DNA of 64,000 nt from Gynuella sp. (lineage in GTDB: Bacteria; Pseudomonadota; Gammaproteobacteria; Pseudomonadales; Natronospirillaceae). Positions 56,666 through 64,000 of this stretch are shown piece by piece (positions within the stretch are counted from its first letter, which is position 1; each line of letters starts with the position of its first letter). Made by a program: the position numbers and the translations under genes. The notes beneath the pieces were generated by a model that did no database searches, was not told the origin of the DNA, and saw only the letters and a program-made list of their open reading frames with translations. The stretch spans positions 1 to 64,000 of the forward strand of contig JANQHX010000105.1 of assembly GCA_028282465.1 (NCBI GenBank), written 5' to 3'.

Positions 56666-58261
56666 ATGAGCTTAAAACTAAGAACCGTTCTGCAACTAGG
56701 TTTGACCCTGCTATTTATGACAATTATCGTAGCAGTGTTTTCAATTGGTATGCGAACCTATGGTTCTATGTTGGATTATTATTCCAATCGTTTTTTACCC
56801 GCCATTCAGGATACTAAAGATATTCATATTCTGTATTTGGAGTCGGATCTCGCATTAATTGATTTTGCCCATACAGGTAAACAACAGAATAAAGTCGACC
56901 AAAGTATTGATGCGCTATTAACTAAGTTTAATGCTTATGAAAAATATATTCGGGCAGCAATAACACCGGATAATGACCCTGCTAATACACTGGCTGGTTT
57001 AGACATATCAAGGGCAGGTATTAATAGTTTTATTAAGTCTTATGAAGATTTGAAACAAAATGGCTATAGCCCAGGATGGGATAGCCAGCATAAGGCATTC
57101 AATACTCGTTTCAATGAGCATTTAGATTCTATTAACAGCGGTATTTCAAAGATCATTGCATCAGGCGATCTCAAAATAAGTGAAACCAGAAGCGTCATTA
57201 TTAAAGTCATCACAGGCGTTTCGATTGTGCTGATTTTGTTTACTCTGACTTTCGGCTTATTGATGGCTAGGAGCCTGAATAAGTCAGTACAAAAATTTAG
57301 TCAAAATATAGATACAATTACCCAAGGTGACTTAACTATTTCCATGGACGATAAAGCAAAAGATGAGTTTGGAAAAATCGGTGGTTTTATTAATTATATG
57401 TTGGAACATCTCAGAGAGGTGTTTGCTGGCCTGCAAGTGTCGGGTAGAGATCTAATAGATATATCACTTCGTTTTTCTGAATCTGGGAAAAACATGCTGG
57501 AGCGGTCAGAAACACAGACACAGCAAGCAGACTCATTGGCTAGCGCAATGAATGAAATGAGCAGCACGGTAAAAGAAGTGGCAGAGAACGCTCAGCTCAC
57601 CGCTAGTGAAGCTAAGGACGCAGAAAATCAAGCGAAACAAGGTCAATTAGTGGTTGGCAAATCCGTTCAAAAATCCACTGAAGTTAGCCAGGAGATCGAG
57701 TCCATTAATGAAAAGGTTATTAATCTAAAAGAACAAACCACTAACATCAGCACTGTCATAGATGTTATTAAGGGTATTGCCGAACAAACCAACTTACTCG
57801 CGCTTAATGCCGCTATTGAAGCCGCCAGAGCCGGAGAACAAGGTAGAGGCTTTGCCGTGGTGGCCGATGAAGTGAGGGCGTTAGCGTCTAAAACGCAAGA
57901 GTCTGCCGATGAAGTGGTGCAAGTCATCGAACGCCTGCAATCTGGTGCTAATAGTGTGAGCGAAAATGTAAAAACAGCCGTCGACTCTGTCGCTGAAAAT
58001 GAAAAGTCATCGCAGCTTGTGCAGGAGTCATTGAATCAAATTACCAGTTCAGTTAGTAGAATTTCGGATATGAATACTCAAGTGGCATCTAATGCCAGAG
58101 AGCAGGCAATTGTTGCTGAAGACATGAATAAAAGTATTGCTGAAATCAGTGATGCAGCCAGTGACAACTTTAGAAACTTTCAAGATATTACAGCAGACAT
58201 TGAGCGAATTAAGGAGCTGTCCGATTGCTTAAAAGTCAGTGCTCGTAAGTTTAAAACTTAA
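56666..58261 (+). CDS. Methyl-accepting chemotaxis protein
   Basis: 531 residues: membrane helix at about 10-32, a periplasmic four-helix-bundle type sensor (33-180), a second helix at about 181-203, a HAMP domain (204-256), and a cytoplasmic signalling coiled coil. The tip is the invariant [20 protein letters not shown] segment (about residues 374-393), followed by [15 protein letters not shown]. It relays an unknown ligand signal to CheA/CheW. The C-terminus lacks a CheR-docking pentapeptide. It stands alone. Confidence 0.95.
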   Translation: MSLKLRTVLQLGLTLLFMTIIVAVFSIGMRTYGSMLDYYSNRFLPAIQDTKDIHILYLESDLALIDFAHTGKQQNKVDQSIDALLTKFNAYEKYIRAAITPDNDPANTLAGLDISRAGINSFIKSYEDLKQNGYSPGWDSQHKAFNTRFNEHLDSINSGISKIIASGDLKISETRSVIIKVITGVSIVLILFTLTFGLLMARSLNKSVQKFSQNIDTITQGDLTISMDDKAKDEFGKIGGFINYMLEHLREVFAGLQVSGRDLIDISLRFSESGKNMLERSETQTQQADSLASAMNEMSSTVKEVAENAQLTASEAKDAENQAKQGQLVVGKSVQKSTEVSQEIESINEKVINLKEQTTNISTVIDVIKGIAEQTNLLALNAAIEAARAGEQGRGFAVVADEVRALASKTQESADEVVQVIERLQSGANSVSENVKTAVDSVAENEKSSQLVQESLNQITSSVSRISDMNTQVASNAREQAIVAEDMNKSIAEISDAASDNFRNFQDITADIERIKELSDCLKVSARKFKT

Positions 58262-58644
58262 ACATGTTTATAACGAGAATTTGGTTATAGGTTAGCAATC
58301 TATTTTTCAGGATCTTGATTGCTCAGTGTTATTTTTACTATAGCAATCCGGCATCTTTTAAATGAATTCATCTAATCTTCTATTACTCTCACTCTTCTAA
58401 AGAATTTAATAATGCTAATGCTTACTTTGAATTTAATTATTTAAAGTCTCTGGGCAGCATTATTTTCTAAATAGTAAAGGGAAGATGTTTTAGTGAGTAT
58501 AAAGTATTTCCCTAACACCTTAATGTTATCGAATTTAATAACAATTTATGTGTGGTTTACTTCAATCAGGAGTTGCAGAAAATTTAAGTTTTCAACTCTA
58601 GATGACTGGTCTACTATTATTTAACTTTATTTAAGTAATTCGCT
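58262..58644. other. Gap between the chemotaxis and tetR genes
   Basis: 383 bases without a gene. A weak TATAAC/GTTATA hairpin lies soon after the chemotaxis gene stop. The imperfect operator at 58599-58613 is the only regulatory candidate seen. Confidence 0.5.
58599..58613 (+). promoter_or_regulatory. Imperfect TetR-type operator before tetR
   Basis: TAGATGACTGGTCTA keeps the right half (GGTCTA) of the perfect palindrome found before the efflux operon, but the left half is degraded and the spacing is one base shorter. It is a candidate for autoregulation. Confidence 0.4.
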
Positions 58645-59277
58645 ATGACAGAGTCCGCTACACCCAGTGTATTTTTCTTCACGCAGCCAGATAGAAGCGC
58701 TTTAAATACCCGAGAAGCCATCATTGAAGCTGGTCATCAGGCCATTAACGCAAAGAGTTATCACTCATGTGGTTTGAATGAAATTTTGTCTATTGCCGGT
58801 GTTCCCAAGGGTTCTTTTTATCATCACTTCAAATCTAAAGAAGACTTTGGACTTCAGATGATAGAAGTATTAGTGGATGAGCTAAACCAGTACCTTCGAG
58901 AACGATTCACCGACAGAAGCCTATCACCAGTGAATAGGCTGAAACAGTTCTTCAAAGACCGCAGAAGCTTTTACCTCAGACATGATTTAGTTTGCGAATG
59001 CGTTATGAGCAAAATGGCTTTAGAGGTGTCTCAACTAAGTGAAGCCATGAGGGCCGCCATTCGCTATGGGCAAGACTGCCAAATTGCAGCGCTCAATCAG
59101 GTTATTACGGAGGCGCAAGCTGAGAAAGAAATAGCCTATCAGGGATCTGCCGAGGCGATGGCGAAGCTGATTGTGGATGCAGCAGTGGGATACAACATAC
59201 GTATTCAAGTTGAACGCAGCATTCAACCATTAGACGATTTTACTGACCTTTTGTTTAACCATTTGCTAGGCGCCTAG
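58645..59277 (+). CDS. TetR/AcrR-family transcriptional regulator
   Basis: 210 residues. The N-terminal helix-turn-helix spans about 20-66 (TREAIIEAGHQAINAKSYHS, GLNEILSIAGVPKGSFYHHF). The ligand-binding part is all helical and includes a CECVMSKMA segment. It is probably the local repressor of the RND efflux operon that starts 275 bases downstream on the same strand. The TAGACC-N4-GGTCTA operator resembles those described for NemR/AcuR-like TetR proteins, so a reactive-electrophile or disinfectant signal is possible but unproven. Confidence 0.88.
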   Translation: MTESATPSVFFFTQPDRSALNTREAIIEAGHQAINAKSYHSCGLNEILSIAGVPKGSFYHHFKSKEDFGLQMIEVLVDELNQYLRERFTDRSLSPVNRLKQFFKDRRSFYLRHDLVCECVMSKMALEVSQLSEAMRAAIRYGQDCQIAALNQVITEAQAEKEIAYQGSAEAMAKLIVDAAVGYNIRIQVERSIQPLDDFTDLLFNHLLGA

Positions 59278-59484
59278 TTCTTAGCAATTCAGACGATTCT
59301 ACTCAGAAAACTCACAATTGCCAGTTAATCTAAAATTCTAACTGACTCGCATTTTTTATTTTAAAAAGATCTATTTCTAAGTATATCCGTAACGCTCAGC
59401 AGATAAACTTTTACTCGAAAAACTCATTTCATTTTAAAAATGGCAAGTTCAGCCATTGTAATTCCGACCAAATTACTCCACCTT

Positions 59485-59500
59485 TAGACCAATTGGTCTA
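59485..59500 (+). promoter_or_regulatory. Perfect 16-bp palindromic operator of the efflux operon
   Basis: TAGACCAATTGGTCTA is fully self-complementary and lies 52 bases before the adaptor start codon. It is the expected size for a TetR dimer and matches a TAGACC-N4-GGTCTA pattern. Confidence 0.75.
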
Positions 59501-59552
59501 GGCGGATCAGATAGGCCTTTTTTTGTTCAGGTATTGATGTGGGGAGAACATC

Positions 59553-60698
59553 ATGAAAAATTTAAAACCCTTTTTGGTTTTAGCTATTGTTGGCTCTATT
59601 GCATTGCCATCACTGGCTAACGGGCCAGTGGTAAGAACCCAATTAGTTAAAGTAGAGAAATTGCAACAGCACCAAAGGGTTACAGGGAATTTGCACTCTG
59701 CTGCCGATGCGACTCTTGCTGCTAGGGAGTCAGGATTCGTTTCGCAAATTTTGGTTGAAGATGGTCAACTGGTTCAGAAAGGCGAATTACTAGTGCAGTT
59801 TGATGCTCGCCGTTTAGCGGCGGAGTTAGAGTCTGCGCAGGCCGAGCTAGCTGGTAGTAAAAGTCGATTGAACCAAGCAATAGCAGAACAAGAAAACGCA
59901 CAGGCCGATGTTGATGCCTTTAATTTTACCGCAAGCAGTGAAGCGGTTTCTGAAAGACGGTTGCGCCAAGCGGAAACGGCACTACAAATTGCTAAAGCAG
60001 GTGTAAACAGCAACAAGGCAGCTATAAGCGCAGCGCAAGCCAGAGTCGATTTATTAAAAGTGCGCATGAATGACCTCACTATTAAAGCGCCTTTTTCTGG
60101 AGTCGTTACAGATAAGCAAGCAGAGGTGGGTGAATGGTTTAATCCGGGGCAGCCTGTCCTTCGATTAGTATCTAACCAGCGTTTAGAAGCCTGGTTAGAT
60201 GTTCCTGAAAGGCTATCTCAAGAAGTGCTATTAACCTCAGAAGAACCACTAACTCTTCAAGTTGGCGGCCTGCAATTCAGTGCTAATGAAAGAGCTAACG
60301 TTGGGTTGGTAGATACTAGAGCAAGAACCTTTAATGTTATCGCTAAATTTGATAATCAGGACAAAGGCCTAATGCCTGGTATGTCTGTGTCAGCATGGGT
60401 GCCGGTTTCTGAGGTTGCAGACGTTACCACGGTGAGCAAGTCGGCAGTGGTTAGAAGAAATGGTTCGCCTATGGTCTTTCAGGTAACCACTAATGAGGAA
60501 GGTTCCACAGCTCAACCTATGCCAGTAGATATATTGTTTTATACCGGCGACCGAGTAGCCATAGCGGGTTATGGTTTAAATGCTCAAACTCAGGTGGTGA
60601 TCGAAGGTAACGAGCGTTTAATGCCTGGCCCGGTAAGCCCTATCGCTGATCAAGAGCCTGTCGGAACTGCAATGAATACGCTGGAGGCTGCCGAGTGA
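59553..60698 (+). CDS. RND efflux periplasmic adaptor (membrane fusion protein)
   Basis: 381 residues with a signal peptide (about 1-22, ending SLA). The lipoyl/hairpin organisation is clear: RVTGNLHSAADATLAARESG, GQLVQKGELLVQFD, a coiled-coil hairpin of about 85 residues (ELESAQAELAGSKSRLNQAI...), then the second lipoyl half IKAPFSGVVTDKQAEVGEWF and beta-barrel domains. There is no lipobox, so it is probably periplasmic without a lipid anchor. GGGGAGA precedes the ATG. It links the inner-membrane pump to an outer-membrane channel; no channel gene is visible in the window. The permease start overlaps its stop. Confidence 0.93.
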   Translation: MKNLKPFLVLAIVGSIALPSLANGPVVRTQLVKVEKLQQHQRVTGNLHSAADATLAARESGFVSQILVEDGQLVQKGELLVQFDARRLAAELESAQAELAGSKSRLNQAIAEQENAQADVDAFNFTASSEAVSERRLRQAETALQIAKAGVNSNKAAISAAQARVDLLKVRMNDLTIKAPFSGVVTDKQAEVGEWFNPGQPVLRLVSNQRLEAWLDVPERLSQEVLLTSEEPLTLQVGGLQFSANERANVGLVDTRARTFNVIAKFDNQDKGLMPGMSVSAWVPVSEVADVTTVSKSAVVRRNGSPMVFQVTTNEEGSTAQPMPVDILFYTGDRVAIAGYGLNAQTQVVIEGNERLMPGPVSPIADQEPVGTAMNTLEAAE

Positions 60699-63600
60699 AT
60701 TTTATAGAAGCCACAGCTCGTAATCCTATTACCGTTGTTGTTGTTGTAACACTAGCAATGATCGCTGGGGTTCTCGCTTTTACCAGTGTGCCGGTGCAGA
60801 TGACGCCGAATGTCGATTCAGTGGTTATCTCAGTGACCACTCGCTGGGAGAACGCCTCTCCAAAAGAAGTGGAATCTGATATCACCGGTGAACAAGAGAG
60901 GGTGCTGGGTGATGTGTCTGGCTTGGTCGCCATGACCAGCATTAGCAGTGCAGGTCAAAGCCAATTGCGTCTTGAATTTGAAAACGGCATCGACATAGAT
61001 CTGGCGTTGCGTCAGGTGTTGCAAAAACTGGATGAAGTGCCTTTTTATCCCCTTGGTGTTACTCAGCCAGTGGTCGATGCAGTTGATCCAGACTCAGTGG
61101 ATTACATTGCTTGGATTGGTCTAGCCAGCACCGACCCAAACTTTGACGCTACTACCCTCTACGATTTTATGGAAAGACGTTTAAGACCCAGATTCGAAGC
61201 CCTTAAAGGGGTTTCTCAAGTTGGAATTGTAGGTGCTAGAGACCGAGAGCTACAGATACAGGTAGACCCCCATGCAATGGCTGCACTGGGCGTAACCTAC
61301 TCTGATCTCACCAACGCAATTCGAGTGAGTAATCAAAACTTTTCTGGCGGTTTACTGGAAGATGGCAAAAATGATATTCGGGTTCGAGCCGTAGGCCGAT
61401 TTAGCGACCCATCGGTAGTCGAACGGATGGTGATTCGCAGAGATGGTTCGGGCGCACCTACTTATTTGGGTGATGTTGCCAAGGTAGTGATTGGCTACAA
61501 AGAAATGCAAAGCTGGGTTCGTTCCCGCGGAATTACCATGCCGTTCTTTAATTTCCAATTACAGTACGGCGCTAATCTATTGGAAACCATGGATCTCATT
61601 AAAGCCGAGGTACAAACCCTAAATGAGCCCGGTGGATTCCTTCAGCAGGAAGCCAATCGTTTAGGCATTGATGGCACTTTGGAATTGGTGCAGCCCTGGG
61701 ATTCTTCCACCTATGTTGATAGCGCCATTGAACTGGTACGCAGCAATATTCTAATTGGTGGCATTTTAGCAATCGCCGCGTTGTTATTTTTCTTAAGATC
61801 CGTTCGCACCATTGGTGTAGTCGCAATCGCCATTCCTATTTCCGTTGTTTCTTCTGTTGTGGTTTTGGTTGCGTTGGGCAGATCAGTAAATATTGTTTCT
61901 CTCGCTGGAATGGCTTTCGCAATAGGCATGGTGATAGACAATTCCATTGTGGTTATTGAAAACATTTTCCGGCATCTGGAAAAAGGTAAAAAACCACTTC
62001 GCGCTGCAGTGGATGGTACTAAAGAAGTGTCTGGGGCTGTGTTGGCTTCAACCATTACTACACTGGTGGTGTTCTTACCTATTTTATTTATTCAGGATTC
62101 TGCCGGGCAATTATTCAGAGACATTTCTTTAGCCATAATGGCCTCTGTGGGCATCAGTATGCTGGTATCTGTTTTTGTTATTCCTGCGGCAGCGGCAGCA
62201 CTATTAAAACAGAAAAACAAACAATCAATTTCTAAAGAAAACAAAAAGACCTTGGCCGATTACATTGCCAGTTTTGTTGCTTGGATTATTAGAAGTATCA
62301 AAATGCGAATTGCCGTAATCGCATTATTTTCTGTTGGAACCCTGGTTGGCATTGTGATGTTAGTTCCGCCAATGGATTATCTGCCCAAGGGTAACCGCAA
62401 TGGCGTTTTCGCAGTTATGATTCCACCACCGGGTTACAATCTGGATCAAATGTTAGAAATTGGTAAGCGAGCCGAAGACATTGTACGACCTAACTGGGAA
62501 TACACTGGAGATAAATTTGGCGCAGAAGCTCGAATTCGTGGCACAGAATTCCCTGACCCAGAAGATCGCAGACCACCATTAACTTTACCAAGTGGTGAAA
62601 CTATTCAAAGCCCGGCATTGGATCATCATTTTGTGGTGGCCTTTAACGGCATGATGTTCCAAGGCGCTCTGCCGAATGACCCAAACAAAACGGTCGATGC
62701 AGTTGATTTTATTAATATGGCAACCGCTGGAGAAACTGCACCAGATGTAATTAGTTTTGCTTTCCAGTTTCCACTATTTGTTAATGGCGGTACTACAGGT
62801 TCTGCAATCAATATTGATTTAGTGGGTGCAGACCTGGAACAAGTAAGCGGCGCGGCCGCCGGTTTAATGTTTAGCTTGATAGGTGACTTTGGGCCGTATG
62901 CGGTGGTACCGGAACCAGCAAACTTTTTACTGCCGTCCCCTGAACTTAGAATTACTGCAGACGATGAACGATTGCAGCAGTTGGGCATGAGTCGTGGTGA
63001 TCTGGGCATGGCAGTAGCCGTAAATGGCGACGGCATGTTAATTCCAAGAGCTTTTGAAATTGGCGGTGAACTGAAAGATATCAAAATTATCAGTGAAAAT
63101 TCTTTCGGCCTATCGCCAATTGATGCCATGCTTGAAGCTCCATTAGCAACCCGAACTGGCGATGTGGTTGATGTGCGTAATATTGCGACCGTAGAACGTA
63201 TTCGGGATGCAGACCAAATTAAACATGTAAACCGACAACGGGCAGTGACGCTGCAATTTACTCCGCCTCCAGGCATGCCGATGGAAAATGCCATTAATGC
63301 TGTGAATGCTAAGGTTGAAGAACTCAGAAACTTTGGAGCCATTCCACAATCAGTTGAAGTTCAACTGGCGGGCAGTGCCGGCAAACTCAAAGACATTCAA
63401 CAAGCGTTAATGGGCGATGGAACCATTCGCGGCGTAGTGACCAGTTCTTTGTTCCTTGCTTTGGTAGTTGTGTATTTGGTGATGGTTGTGCTATTCCGTA
63501 ATTGGTTCTATCCATTAGTTATTATGGTAACAGTGCCACTGGCAACACTAGGCGGCTTTGCAGGGTTAGCTGGTGTGCACTGGGCCAGCGTGATGGACCG

Positions 63601-64000
63601 CTATATGCCAGTTCAAAACCTGGATGTGCTAACTATTTTAGGTTTTGTGATTCTTGCAGGAGTGGTAGTGAACAATGCTATCTTAATCGTGCATCAGTCT
63701 CTTAATTTCTTAAAAGGTGTTGATGAAAATGGTAATCCACTGCCAGCGAATCGTTTGCTAACACCAGACCAAGCCATTGTGGAATCAGTGCGTTCAAGAG
63801 TTCGTCCAATATTAATGGGCACACTAACCTCAGTAGGCGGCATGTTGCCATTAGTATTAATGCCAGGAGCAGGTAGCGAACTTTATCGAGGCCTAGGCAG
63901 TGTAGTGGTTGGCGGCTTAATGGTTTCTACCATTTTCACTTTGATATTAGTGCCAGTTATTCTTTCGGTAATCTTTAAGTTTTCTAAACCAGAAGTTAAT
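60695..64000 (+). CDS. RND efflux permease (3' end cut by window edge)
   Basis: A GTG start at 60695 (GGAGG seven bases upstream) overlaps the adaptor stop as GTGA. 1102 residues are visible, which already exceeds a typical HAE-1 pump of about 1040. The last segment (TLILVPVILSVIFKF) matches the final membrane helix, so only a short tail is missing. The N-terminus is FIEATARNPITVVVVVTLAM. Helix 4 reads GMVIDNSIVVIEN, with Asp-Asn in place of the Asp-Asp pair of AcrB, as in many RND subgroups. Two large periplasmic loops are present. It is a proton-driven drug or toxicant exporter controlled by the adjacent TetR protein. Confidence 0.93.
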   Translation, partial: MNFIEATARNPITVVVVVTLAMIAGVLAFTSVPVQMTPNVDSVVISVTTRWENASPKEVESDITGEQERVLGDVSGLVAMTSISSAGQSQLRLEFENGIDIDLALRQVLQKLDEVPFYPLGVTQPVVDAVDPDSVDYIAWIGLASTDPNFDATTLYDFMERRLRPRFEALKGVSQVGIVGARDRELQIQVDPHAMAALGVTYSDLTNAIRVSNQNFSGGLLEDGKNDIRVRAVGRFSDPSVVERMVIRRDGSGAPTYLGDVAKVVIGYKEMQSWVRSRGITMPFFNFQLQYGANLLETMDLIKAEVQTLNEPGGFLQQEANRLGIDGTLELVQPWDSSTYVDSAIELVRSNILIGGILAIAALLFFLRSVRTIGVVAIAIPISVVSSVVVLVALGRSVNIVSLAGMAFAIGMVIDNSIVVIENIFRHLEKGKKPLRAAVDGTKEVSGAVLASTITTLVVFLPILFIQDSAGQLFRDISLAIMASVGISMLVSVFVIPAAAAALLKQKNKQSISKENKKTLADYIASFVAWIIRSIKMRIAVIALFSVGTLVGIVMLVPPMDYLPKGNRNGVFAVMIPPPGYNLDQMLEIGKRAEDIVRPNWEYTGDKFGAEARIRGTEFPDPEDRRPPLTLPSGETIQSPALDHHFVVAFNGMMFQGALPNDPNKTVDAVDFINMATAGETAPDVISFAFQFPLFVNGGTTGSAINIDLVGADLEQVSGAAAGLMFSLIGDFGPYAVVPEPANFLLPSPELRITADDERLQQLGMSRGDLGMAVAVNGDGMLIPRAFEIGGELKDIKIISENSFGLSPIDAMLEAPLATRTGDVVDVRNIATVERIRDADQIKHVNRQRAVTLQFTPPPGMPMENAINAVNAKVEELRNFGAIPQSVEVQLAGSAGKLKDIQQALMGDGTIRGVVTSSLFLALVVVYLVMVVLFRNWFYPLVIMVTVPLATLGGFAGLAGVHWASVMDRYMPVQNLDVLTILGFVILAGVVVNNAILIVHQSLNFLKGVDENGNPLPANRLLTPDQAIVESVRSRVRPILMGTLTSVGGMLPLVLMPGAGSELYRGLGSVVVGGLMVSTIFTLILVPVILSVIFKFSKPEVN

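Noticed and set aside
61940-61980. Asp-Asn instead of Asp-Asp in helix 4 of the RND permease as a defect
   Set aside because: Many functional RND pumps carry Asp-Asn here; the rest of the protein is intact.

Overview
This is a 64 kb chromosomal stretch of a moderately AT-rich gammaproteobacterium, probably marine and of an Oceanospirillales/Cellvibrionales/Pseudomonadales type. The evidence is the gene set and order: an MFS transporter followed by ssb with uvrA nearby, thiL-pgpA, a SlyD-type isomerase next to a CspA-type protein, HtpX, and a CrbS/CrbR-type acetate regulator beside acs. No rRNA, tRNA, CRISPR array or intact insertion sequence was seen. The species cannot be named from the sequence.

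Layout. 1-9 kb, mostly minus strand: ssb (cut by the window edge), a YajR-like MFS transporter, hemG, a small outer-membrane-barrel candidate, a secreted GH31 alpha-glucan enzyme with a CBM20 starch-binding domain, and a large membrane M48 metalloprotease. A 270-bp nested inverted-repeat element (8844-9113) sits between the M48 gene and uvrA. 9-20 kb: LexA-controlled uvrA, pckA with a perfect FNR-type site upstream, thiL-pgpA, a GAF/HD-GYP protein, an SDR oxidoreductase, and a csp-slyD pair whose stop and start codons overlap. 19.7-30 kb: a Lon-like protease and thyA (minus), then a CrbS-type sensor kinase, a CrbR-type regulator and acs, which together form an acetate-assimilation module. 30-44 kb: glutathionyl-hydroquinone reductase, a DsbA-like protein, MscS, Lgt, an iron(III) ABC transporter (binding protein and permease, no ATPase) under Fur boxes and an FNR-type site, HtpX, glgB-glgX, and gamma-glutamyltranspeptidase.

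44.4-56.6 kb is an accessory island, all on the minus strand and visibly richer in A/T. Its promoter-distal part carries five small secreted proteins of one family, one of them frameshifted. Its promoter-proximal part is a polymorphic-toxin locus. A TPS/filamentous-haemagglutinin-like protein overlaps the start of a 1268-residue haemagglutinin-like protein that ends in a putative zinc-dependent deaminase toxin. Next come a SUKH-like immunity gene, an orphan copy of the toxin C-terminus, and a second paralogous immunity gene. Short dispersed repeats separate these modules, the pattern expected where toxin/immunity cassettes are exchanged. No TpsB/CdiB outer-membrane partner is present in the window.

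56.7-64 kb: a methyl-accepting chemotaxis protein, a TetR regulator, and an RND efflux operon (adaptor and permease) with a perfect palindromic operator in its promoter region. The permease runs off the right edge, probably close to its natural end.
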